From positions 4,118,501 through 4,182,500 of the forward strand of contig BSBM01000712.1 of the NCBI GenBank assembly GCA_027924585.1: DNA of 64,000 bases, written 5' to 3'. Below are positions 54,775 to 64,000 of this stretch, one piece after another. Source of the DNA: Larix kaempferi (lineage: Eukaryota > Streptophyta > Pinopsida > Pinales > Pinaceae). The translations under genes were made by a program, and so were the position numbers. Within the stretch, counting starts at the first letter, position 1. Each line of letters opens with the position of its first letter. The notes below the pieces were generated by a model that did no database searches, had not been told where the DNA came from, and saw only the letters and a program-made list of their open reading frames with translations.

Positions 54775-56395
54775 TTTTAAAGAACCTCTAGATGAGTTGT
54801 TATCTACAACCAATTGAACTCCCCCACCCATCTCTTTGATGCGTTTTTATCTTTTGATGAATTAAAAGCAAGGGTAAGAGACAAAAATATTCTTTTTTTT
54901 CAAACTTTTTTTCCATTATTTTTAATTTATTTAACTATTTCATTTTTTTTTTACATAGATGTTTATATCTTATTATTTGTGGTGGAATATCATCTTTGCT
55001 TTAACTAGATTAAAGGAGGATGAGACAAGTGTATTGTCCAAATTTTATGGATATTGTTCAAAATTCGAAATAAACAAATATATATACATATATAGACAAC
55101 TCATTTAACTAAAGAAAGTAACAGCCACAACAACATGTGATAACAGGTGATTACAAACACTTAACTTGTGACCTATTCATGTTCACCTACCACAAGTTAA
55201 ATAGATGTACTAGTTTAAACAGTGTTCTCCAACACAAAAAAAACTTTTAGACACTGCTAAGTATGAAAGAAAGAATAGAAAAGAAGAGGAATACGCCAAG
55301 GTTGCAGATGTCCTTTCGAACCCTCTAATGGACTTCGGTAATATGGGCACGATTTTGCCAATCAAGTGTTCTTTTTATTCATATTATTCTTGCAGAGAAT
55401 CCTATATGCAGAGCCAACAAGGATGAAGAAGCCAGCCACGGAAAGGAGGCTTAGGGTTTCTATAAAATATTTTTTCTTCCCCAAATCGCCCACTTAGGTA
55501 TTTTCCCTAAAAAGCTAGGTGTTTGGCTGGTAGAGGAGGTACTCGTTGGGCAGACGAAGCCAACCAAGAAATGGTATTATGTCCAACGCTTGCCCTTGAA
55601 TATAGGCATGTTGTATTTCCATCACAAAATCCTAAGCGCCCTCTACTACCCCTTACAACCCCACCCATTTTATTGTTAGTTCCACAACCTTTGCAGGATC
55701 TATAACCATGACGGAGGAGGTGTAGTCGTCAGAGAAACACTAGCCGAGGATGAGAAATTTCTCAAGGAGGTCACAAAGCTACCGTGGAGTATGACCTAAT
55801 GCACAAGATTCAGAAGGTTTGGAATAATGGGAAAATCGATGTTGCAAAATTTTGGGATGACGTTAGAGTATCCACGCCTCAAGAAATCGGTACGGTTTTA
55901 AACTTTTTCCAAATATTTTTATTATTTTCATGTTTTTATCAAGTAAAGTTTAGCCAAAAGAAAACTTCATCCCTGCTATATAATAAATCAGTCGCTCCTC
56001 AAACTTCTAAAAGAAAAACGCACATGGTTTAAAATTTTCCCCATTTTTTCGCTTTTTTAGTTGAATTCGACTGAATTTCTAAATCCTACACAAATGGGTC
56101 GGTTCTTAAAATTTTACCAAAAATTCTGCTTAAATCGTTAGTTACCTAAAAGTCTGCTATAACAATCATCCTGTTCTTGAATTTTTACGAAAATAAAAGA
56201 GTAACCTAGTGCTTAAATTTTTACGGAAAAGTTCATTCAATGCTTATAAATCTAGTTTGCTAACCTTTCTGAAAATATAGTGTTTTCAATGCTTATACAT
56301 CTAGTTTGCTAACCTTTATGAAAATATAGTGTTTGGAATTTTTGTAATCGATTGAGGGTTTAAGACTTTATAGTCTAGTTGGTGTCATTTTGAGT
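54775..56395 (+). repeat. Segmental duplication, copy 1 (partner 61187-62732)
   Basis: Order shared with the partner: GATGAGTTGTTATCTACAAC, a foldback right arm with hairpin (55160-55205), an exon-like unit, a splice donor and intron-like DNA down to GAGTAATTAT. Copy 1 continues at 57565-57619 after an insertion. Within it, a 49-bp tandem duplication (56237-56334, unit TCAATGCTTATA...) is absent from the partner. Confidence 0.85.
55423..55889 (+). pseudogene. Exon-like unit, copy 1, ending at a splice donor
   Basis: Begins ATGAAGAAGCCAGCC near a plant-type CTTAGGGTTTC motif often found in 5' regions of housekeeping genes. The frame is broken early; GRGGTRWADEANQEMVL is still readable. The last part reads EYDLMHKIQKVWNNGKIDVA then KFWDDVRVSTPQEIG and ends at ATCG|GTACGG, a donor also present in the partner. 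I do not recognise the protein. It looks like the first exon of a gene fragment carried in a duplicated repeat. Confidence 0.45.
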
Positions 56396-57564
56396 AATTA
56401 TGTTTTATCTAAGTTGCTAGGGAACGTGGGTACAGGGACGAGTATGGAGACGGGGATGGAGATAGAGATGTCACTTTTTGAAACATGGTATTTGGGGATC
56501 ATGCCACTTTTTGAAATAGGGTACTTGGGTACGTTGGGGTACTATATATATATATATATATATATTAAAATTTATAAAAATAAAACATGTCAGAGTCACA
56601 TCATACATGTATATTTGATATTTATAAATTCAATGATTCATATGAAGTTTGAACATTCACATTGAAAATTTGAAACATAAAATAATATATTTGATCAATT
56701 ATATGACATATCTTCATAGTAGATATCAAGTGGAAGACTGAATGACATTTCTAGATAGGAAAATGAAAGTTCAAAACAATAAACATTGAACAATGAACAA
56801 GATAGCTGATTTGGCTTCCTCAAGCCATGTCATCAACATCCTCAGGATCAATGTCATCAGCATCACTAAGGTCCTATGTCAGCAAGCTCTCTAGATAGGC
56901 ATCGCTAGAGTAGTGAGCACGGAGCACTAGCAGTGAGAAATATAGTGCCGCGCAGTTTTAGGTAAGGGGTAAGTGCCCACATAACATGTGTTTCAGTGTT
57001 TTAAAACTTCAAACATTGCAAATCGACCCCCCTCGACTGACGAGCTAAGGTAAATTTTCCAACGACCGTAACTCCTGCATACCCAAACATGCGGTACGGT
57101 GTACCGAAATCCATGCAAGTACCATGTTTTCATAAACGAAGTACCCGTTACGTGAGGTTGGATTTGGGTATGGCTGGGTACGTACCATTGAAGTGCCCAA
57201 GTACCCGATACACGTACCTGGTATGGGTTCGTGTACCCGACCCCCCAGTACCAAGGTATTTTTAAAGGATTCTAATAGTATACTTAAGTGTAGTATTCTA
57301 GGCGATTATTTTGGATTGAAAAAAAACATATATATAGATAGGTAGGCGAATATTAAATATTAAACATATAATTTAGTACTGAAAATTGCAATTTTTGGGC
57401 GAATATTATGATTAAAAAACATATTTTATGTAAATATAGGCAATATTAGAGACTAAAAATTACCAAATAGGGAATTTAGTTTTTGAAAAAAAACTCAAAA
57501 ATAGCCAATTGGAAAAATTCCGCCCCTAAATATTTCCCTGCCCGGTAAGAGTACCATGTAACAC
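56396..57564 (+). mobile_element. Insertion of about 1.17 kb in segmental copy 1, family unclear
   Basis: The partner copy reads straight across this point (GAGTAATTAT joined to GGCTGGCTTC), so this block is inserted. It contains GGGTAC-rich stretches (56425-56545 and 57130-57250), a (TA)n at 56542-56566 and copy 2 of the 290-bp dispersed repeat at its right end. There is no transposase; ends TAGGGAA near 56419 and TTCCCTG near 57536 are weak hAT-like candidates. Confidence 0.55.
57255..57540 (+). repeat. Dispersed repeat, copy 2
   Basis: Partner of 53772-54063, same strand, same block order. Confidence 0.8.
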
Positions 57565-57619
57565 ATTTTTTTATGGCTGGCTTCAAATTTATTTTATTGT
57601 GTCTCCAACGTCCATAATT

Positions 57620-59229
57620 ATTGAAGGATGAAGGATTACTTCATAATTTCTTGGAAAAATTAACATATTGTTGTCCACAAGCCTTGGAATTCCTGGCAAA
57701 TCTGATGGACTATTAAGTCATGGAGTGAGGTTCTGTGCTTATTGCATCATGCTCCATTAGAATAGTATATGGAAAAATTAATGTGAAAAAAAATCTACAT
57801 TGCCTTTTATCAACCCAAGTTGGAATACATTAAAATTTAATGAAACTATCACTATCATCTATCATTATAGGTGCTCATGATATGCATGTATTTTTATTGT
57901 GATTTTAATTCATTAAGACTGTATTTTATAATTTTGCAACTTTGTTAGAGTAATTGTACACCGTCTCTTGCAACTTTGTTAGAGTAATTGTACACCGTCT
58001 CTTACATTTCTAGGTTATTTTTGGTAGTTGGGTACCCATCTAAAGGGATGTTTTTCTCTTTTTATATTCTCAATTTAGTCAAATGTCATTCTACACTTGT
58101 TAAAGGTTTCACACTCTGAAATCCTATACCAACTTAAACATGACATATATAACATATATGTATATTTCCTATCAATATTATTGTTATCATGGGTAATTTT
58201 TGATATGGCATTACATGTGAAATTCTATTAATGTTATATGAGAAAACTTTTCTAGCTGAAGTTTGAATTATAGCATGTAAAGATAAACATCTAAATTTTG
58301 ATAAGAGTTTCATGGGTAAAAACATTTGTAAGACTTTTGTGTTGTTTGCAAATCTACTCAAAGATGTTTCTGGTAATTTTTACTAAGGGCCTTCTTAGAT
58401 CAATTTACTTATCCAAATCACAAAGAGGTAATGTTATAATTTCTAAAGATAACTTCATCTATTTTGTTTGTGTTTTATTTAAGTATTTGTGATGAGTTTC
58501 ATTAGATATATTTAGATATGATGTTTATACCAATATTTGGGCATTACAATGGTCTTGTCTATCTAATGTCTCAAACCACACTTGCACATGGGGTATATGC
58601 ACCATTGACATTTTTTTTTCTTCCTTTCCCCGGCAATGTGTAAAGTTTAAATCTTGGCACAAAATGGGTTGGATGTATTCAATGGTTAAGAGTTTCTTTA
58701 CATCTCTAAAGGAAACCAATTTTTTGCTAGATGTTTCATGAAGTTTTCATTTCCCTACATGACTTCAAAGGATCTAGATCCCATTAAATTAACCAAATAT
58801 CTCATGTTTTTCATAGATTTTTGAAATTTAACCATTTTTTTTTTGGTCAGTAAGGTTCTAATCTTTTTCATGGGGACTTGTTTGATAGAGGATGGAGAAA
58901 CATAAGTTAACATAACAATCATATGATTTTGGCAATCAAGGAAAAAATTAAGTCTCTCTCTAGAGATTTTTGGGAAAAATTCTTGTCTTGATGTTGTTGT
59001 TGCATTAATGGAGCTGGAGTTGAATGGTGAATTTTGAATGAGATTGTGGTGAATGGCAAGTGGAATTCTGACATCCATGGACCCCTTTCTCTAAAAATTC
59101 TTCCTCGTAGTGTACCACATGAAGCATAATGAAATATTCCAGGATAGTCATTACTGCAAGTACAATTAGTAAGGGCTAGTTATGTTAATCTCGTCCCTTC
59201 ATGTTGCAAGTGTCATTACTTGACTGAGT
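57620..59229 (+). other. AT-rich DNA, no gene assigned
   Basis: Contains a 34-bp tandem duplication (57934-57967 and 57968-58001, TTGCAACTTTGTTAGAGTAA...). Short minus-strand frames, including 107 codons at 58755-59078, show no known motif. Confidence 0.45.
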
Positions 59230-60440
59230 GTGTCTAACTTAATGAGGAGGTATGGGAGCAAGGCCAATATTATCAGCATAGGTATCTATTTTCTCATGGG
59301 TGCAGTTCTTAACGCCAATGCCATAAAATTTTGCATGCTCATTAGCGGGTGCATAATGCTTGAAGTGGGCATCAACTTCTCAAATCAAGTAGGCTTGTAT
59401 GTGTTTTGTGTTAAACAATGGTTAAATCTAGTGATTTAGTCATTTGGTTTTAACAGTTACTTCTTTGAATTCAAATGACTTGATTTTATTAGAATTATAT
59501 TTGGATTTCAATGCCTTGGGTTTAAAGAGATTTTTTAAGTCTAAATTTGAATTGCTTGGTTCTACAAAGACTTTAGTTTGAATTTTAATGATTAGATCTT
59601 AGTGTTTAGTTTGAATTTGAATGGCTTGGGTTTACAAAAAATTTAGTTTCATTGTGAATGAGTTGGATTATGGAGCACTTAGTTTCCATTGAATGACTTG
59701 GGGTTTATAGTGACTGTGTTAGTTTCAATTTGAATTACTTGGATTTGGAGTGGTTTTAGTTAATATTTCAATGGCTTTGGTTTACATGGATTTGAGTTTG
59801 AAATCGAACCACTTCAATTTACATAATTTATATTTTGTTTGAATTTGTGCCAAGATCATTCCTTTATGCCTCTTAGAGTTGGCATCTACAAAAATTAGGG
59901 GGGACTTAATATAATATTCCAGTTTGCCACAACACTCAAGATCTTCATAGAAAATATGTTTAATTACACGACTTAGATAATAAAACCATGGGGTTGGAAT
60001 CTCTCTCTTACTCTAGGTTTGGATGTAGTTACTCTACTTTCATTAACCATTGGAGGGATGTTCCTTCATGAAAGTCCCAAAAACCTTATATAACATGCCT
60101 ATCTGGAGGCTATTCTAGAAAAGATCAGGGGCACTAGAAATGTAGAAGCAAACTACAAAGATATAGTGAGATGAAAATGAATGTGATCAGGCAATCATGC
60201 ATCAATTCAACAGAGGAAAAATTGGTCACATATTGATTGGAATCAATTCAATATTGTTCTATTCCCCCTGTTCTTTTTAGGAGTTTGGGCTTTGGTGCAA
60301 ATGCTTCATGTACTCGATTGTTCTCATTGGAGCAATTTTTACAGTTTCTACCTTGGTATCAATTGCGATGATTGACAAATAGGCATGCGGATCCCTTCTA
60401 CTTGGTGGTGGAATTCAGATGATGGTATGCGAGGTAAGAT
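59230..60440 (+). pseudogene. Monosaccharide (STP-type) transporter pseudogene, two exon remnants
   Basis: Remnant 1 (59240-59395): RRYGSKANIISIGIYFLMGA then FCMLISGCIMLEVGINFSNQ. This aligns with the conserved STP/sugar-transporter stretch R.(F/Y)GRK...G..FL.GA.LNA..... ML..GR.LLG.G.GF.NQ at the cytosolic loop 2-3 region and next helix. Remnant 2 (60275-60440) follows an acceptor-like CTTTTTAG: SLGFGANAS, then after a frameshift IVLIGAIFTVSTLVSIAMID, a stop, and LLGGGIQMMVCEV, which matches the helix 7-8 region. The Arg in the normal GRK/GR signatures and the frame are lost. The intron-like gap holds decayed repeats. The live gene would be a proton-sugar symporter of the plasma membrane. Confidence 0.65.
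59440..59850 (+). repeat. Strongly decayed tandem repeat
   Basis: Motifs of the type AATGACTTGG(A/G)TTT and TTAGTTTGAATTT recur every 50-65 bp about seven times with many substitutions. Lies in the intron-like gap of the transporter pseudogene. Confidence 0.55.
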
Positions 60441-61186
60441 AAAGGATGACAAAGTGTAGGCACTTGTTTGCATTTTTGCAACCTTATTGGCTTCAAGAAT
60501 GAAAATACACATCCTATCCATGGTATTAGATCTTCCATATCATATTTTCACAATGGCTTTAGACATCGCCACCAAGTAGGGAACATAAGTTTTGTTTGTG
60601 CATTTTTGAGGTATCTTGTTCTTACAATGCATGAACCAAATGGACTTGATAATTTATTATCAATTTTTACTGCAAAAAAGTTTTAAACTGTCATATTTGT
60701 ATCATTAGATTGAATTTAGACAAGCTAAATAAAGCTACAGATATTTTTCTTTCTTTTTTTCATAGGTTATTTACAAACATGCTAGTTGTCTGTGCCTGAG
60801 TACTTATATGATGTCTTCCACTTATATTTCCAAAGTTGAATCCTAAATTCTTCATTACGTCATCTGAATAAGATGAGAAAGAAGGTTGAATATACATGTT
60901 TTAGTTGTTTTCTTAGTTTATTTATTCAGCACAGAAGTTGGCATTAGTCCTCAATAGGAACTTAAGTAAGTGAGGGGAAAACTTGGTTATAAAATATCTA
61001 ATTAAATTAGAAATAAGTAACAACATCTATTAAGAACCATTTAACTAGAGATATTATAGTCACTCCAAGTTCATAAGCCAAGTTGTGTGCAACAAGTAAA
61101 TGTAAACCTGTTTCCAAAGTTTTAAAGTCAAAACCCTTCTGCAATCTAGATAATTGAGTGCCCCCAATCTGGATAAAGTTTTAAAG
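60441..61186 (+). other. Non-coding, nothing assigned
   Basis: A 72-codon plus frame (60468-60686) does not continue the transporter homology. No other features seen. Confidence 0.45.
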
Positions 61187-61485
61187 TCAATTTTAAACAA
61201 TCTCCAGATGAGTTGTTATCTACAACCAATTGAATGCCCCCACCCATCTCTATGATGTGTTTGTCCTTCTGTTGATGAATTAAAAGGAGGGGTAAGAGAC
61301 AGAAATTTTCTTTTTTCTTGAAACTTCTCTTTTCATTTTTTTTAAATTTATTTAACTGTTTCATTTTTTTACAGAGATGTTTATATCTTATAATTTCTAG
61401 TGGAATACCATCTTTGCTTTATTAAAGGAGGATGGGACACGTGTATTATCCAAATTTTATGGACATTGTTCAAAATTGGAAATAG

Positions 61486-61528
<43 letters not shown>

Positions 61529-62732
61529 CTAGTAACTGAGCCATGGATAATTGGTAACTCATGTATAGATAACAGACAGTAATGAGAGACAACCCATTTA
61601 ACTAAAGAAGGTAACCGCCACAACAACACGTGATAATAGGTGATTACAAGCACTTAACTTGTGACCTATCCATATTCACCCCACAAGTTAAATGGCTGTG
61701 CTAGTTTAAATAGTGTTCTCCATCTTAAAAAAAAAAGACTTTTGTGGAATGCTAAGTATTTTCAACAAAGATGAAGAAGCTCGCCATGGAAAGGGAGCTT
61801 AGGGTTTCTATAAAATATTTTCTTGCCCAAATCGTCCACTTAGGTATTTTGCCAAAAAAAACTAAGTGTGTGGCCGGTAGAGGAGGTACACGTCCGACAG
61901 ACGAAACCAACCAAGAAATGGTGTTATCTCCAATGCTTGCCCTCGAATCTAGGCATGTTGTATTTCCATCACAAAAACCTAAGCGCCCCTTACAACCCCA
62001 CCCATTTATTGTTAGTTCCCCAACCTTTGCAGGATCTATAACAATGACGGAGGAGGTGAGCCGAGGATGGGAAATTTTTCAAGGAGGTCACAAAGCTACC
62101 GTGGAGGATGACCTAATGCACAAGAATCAGAAGTTTTGGAAATGGGAAAATCGATCTTGCAAAATTTTGCGATGACATTAGAGTATCCACGACTCAAGAA
62201 ATCGGTACGGTTTTTAACTTTTGCAAATATTTCTAGTATTTTCATGTCTTTATTGCAAGTAAAGTTTAGCCAAAAGAAAACTTTATCCCTGTTATATAAA
62301 AAATCAGCCGCTCCTCAAAATTTTAAATTTTTTAAAAAGAAAAACGCATATGGTTAAAAAATTTACCCCATTTTTTCCCGTTTTTTCCCTTGAATTCGAC
62401 CGAATTTCTAAATCCTACACAAATGGCTCGGTTCTTAAAATATTACCAAAATTTCTTATTAAATCGTTAGTTACCTAAAAGTCTGCTATAACAACCATCC
62501 TGTCCTTGAATTTTTACGAAAATAAAAGAGTAACCTAGTGCTTAACTTTTTACGGAAAAGTTCATTCAATGCTTGTACATCTAGTTTGCTAACCTTTCCG
62601 AAAATATAGTGTTTGGAATTTTTGTAATCGATTGAGGGTTTAAGACTTTGCAGCGAGTTGGTGTCATTTTGAGTAATTATTTTTTAAGGCTGGCTTCAAA
62701 TTTATTTTATTGTGTCTTCAACGTTCATAATT
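61187..62732 (+). repeat. Segmental duplication, copy 2 (partner 54775-56395)
   Basis: Same order as copy 1. It has an (AC)n(AT)n microsatellite at 61486-61528 where copy 1 has a short AT run, and a foldback arm hairpin at 61650-61700 (CACTTAACTTGTG ... CCACAAGTTAAATGG). The right end is cut exactly by the poly-T of the retrocopy. Confidence 0.85.
61771..62204 (+). pseudogene. Exon-like unit, copy 2
   Basis: Frame of 134 codons starting MKKLAMERELRVSIKYFLAQ and including GRGGTRPTDETNQEMVL and GWEIFQGGHKATVEDDLMHK. Copy 1 is read in a different frame near the end, so one has a 1-nt change close to 62135. The donor ATCG|GTACGG (62201-62210) is conserved. Unknown protein, no known domain. Two copies with conserved donor argue for a real ancestral exon, but not for present function. 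Confidence 0.45.
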
Positions 62733-62734
62733 GC

Positions 62735-64000
62735 TTTTTTTTTCACAAGAATGGTTAAAAGCTTTTATATAAAAGAAGAGAGATAACACAGAGGTACATA
62801 TAGTTGGAGCAGGTCTGTTTCTCAACCTGGAGGAATTAACGAGTTCCTACAATCATCTTTTGCTGCACTATAACTATGACGACTAAGAGCTAGTCTATTA
62901 GAACTGTAAAAACGAACAAACTGCCGTAAATGTTTTACACAAAAGTAGAGCATCTACTGCATTATTATCATGCTGATGTTCTTGTCTTCATCTACATAAT
63001 ACAAAATTTCAAAAAAGCTACAATGATTTTCATAGAAACACGAGTAACAGAGTTCCAAGACGTCATGAACATAGCCAAAAGAAGGCCAAAAAAACCTGTA
63101 AAGTCACCCAATAAACTACGGGACACAGGTTCAAGTTCCTCCCACTGTGCCGCCGTTGAATTTCACTATCTCGTCCTTCAATTCTCTGAGTTTTGCTCGC
63201 ATCCCATCGATTTTCGCTTCAATAGTTCTGGCCCTACAGTGAACCGCTCTGATTTGGGCGTCCAGGTTGACCGAACAAGGTCATCCATTGTCCGGAACTT
63301 CAACTAGGTTGTCCACCTTCTCATTTAACTTGATGTTGTTCTCATGAAACTCTTGGTTTGTTGCCTGAGCCAGGGTACACATATGTTGCATGGCTTTCTT
63401 GATTCATAATTTTCACCTCTCAACATTCGGACCTGAACTTCTAGCTCCCGTAGATAGTCCTTGATGCATTTGGGAATGCTCTCGACTTCCTGAGCCGAAC
63501 TAGAGCCGCTACCAGTTACCAAAACAGGGTAGGAATTCGAGCAATTGTCCTGCGAAAAATGAGCTTCATCCTGCAGGCTTGGCTGGACTGGAACTGAGCC
63601 ACCTGACGCCCGTGCATGGTGGGAAACTTCTTCCTAAAGTCTGGCAACACTAAGCCTCCTGCACGAGGAATTGTTTTCTTGCAGAGCAGGCAATTGGTTG
63701 TAACGAGGTCTGCCATCTTCTGAAGTTCTGAAGGCATGCAATAGTGCTGCCCTCCTTCAAACAACCGTTCATTTAAACCCTGACTTCTTCAGAACCGTGT
63801 AGAAGTTAATTCATGCATGCCATCCAGGTGAAGCCATCTTGGCATGCGAGCAACCCTCTTCCCAAGGTGCAAATTTGTGTCAAGAGCCATAGTTTTGCTC
63901 TCATCTTCACACGCTGGAGATTGTTGATGAAACGATTATGAACTGGGATAAAGATTTTACATAGTTACAAACCAAATTTGTATATTTCCCATTTAGGCTT
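62735..64000 (-). pseudogene. Processed pseudogene (retrocopy) of an unidentified gene, runs off right edge
   Basis: A run of nine T (62735-62743, poly(A) on the minus strand) sits exactly where similarity to the segmental duplication stops. Minus-strand coding remnants follow: from about 63900, LGKRVARMPRWLHLDGMHEL, a stop, GLNERLFEGGQHYCMPSEL, TTNCLLCKKTIPRAGG and KKFPTMHGRQVAQFQSSQAC. After a frameshift come GSGSSSAQEVESIPKCIKDY and LRELEVQVRMLRGEN (63325-63522). No intron-like gaps were seen. I do not recognise the family; a Cys-X2-Cys is present (NCLLCKK). A 3'-UTR-like tail spans 62744-63090. The start of the gene is beyond the window. Confidence 0.55.

Noticed and set aside
61381-61653. 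ORFs with Cys-Val or Thr-His runs
   Set aside because: Translations of the (AC)n(AT)n microsatellite at 61486-61528.

Overview
This window looks like intergenic DNA from a land plant with a large, repeat-rich nuclear genome. A gymnosperm such as a conifer is my best guess, but this is inference. The evidence is nested Ty3/gypsy, Ty1/copia and L1-type retroelements, solo LTRs, palindromic non-autonomous elements, a tRNA-derived SINE, and a single intact-looking host gene, an AP2/ERF-type transcription factor. No bacterial, organellar or viral backbone is visible.

Layout. 1-5705: a decayed plus-strand Ty3/gypsy element (gag, protease, RT, RNase H, integrase, chromodomain-like tail, 3' LTR), interrupted by a copia-like solo LTR at 2696-3182. 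5740-7780: a minus-strand gypsy gag remnant with its primer-binding site. 7780-9085: a minus-strand L1-like LINE fragment. 9090-11817: copia LTR debris and a perfect 122-bp tandem duplication.

11818-31857 is the main object: a single 20-kb Ty3/gypsy element, probably Tat lineage, with TGTTG...CAACA termini and an imperfect 5-bp target duplication (GGTTA/GGTTG). Its LTRs are about 5.6 kb. Each LTR carries its own gene-like unit: TATA box, candidate 5'-UTR intron, and an ORF of about 1,050 codons with a globular N-terminal half and a coiled-coil C-terminal half. A second TATA motif lies after the ORF, so the ORF probably sits in U3. Each frameshift in the ORF is private to one LTR, so the ancestor was one open frame. 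The internal gag-pol lies in one frame, broken by stops and one late frameshift. An archaeal-type RNase H domain lies BEFORE the reverse transcriptase, and the usual retroviral-type RNase H after RT looks catalytically dead. A 142-codon antisense ORF lies between pol and the 3' LTR. A 1.64-kb solo LTR sits inside the 3' LTR copy of the LTR gene.

31858-40430: a minus-strand non-autonomous LTR element (32676-38844) with 1.4-kb LTRs and no recognisable gag-pol, then a copia LTR with PBS. 40430-51600: AT-rich DNA with a minisatellite, two copies of a duplicated copia-LTR segment 3.9 kb apart, a palindromic element in each, and foldback units ending in a long hairpin plus CTAG. 51600-52620: the AP2/ERF-like gene. 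52937-53158: a SINE with target duplications. 53170-64000: dispersed and segmentally duplicated repeats, including two copies of an exon-like unit with a conserved splice donor, a monosaccharide-transporter pseudogene, and a poly(A)-tailed retrocopy running off the right edge.

The retroelements are parasitic on one another through nested insertion and are mostly dead; many stops fit C-to-T decay of methylated DNA. Apart from the AP2/ERF gene there is no evidence of host genes working together here.
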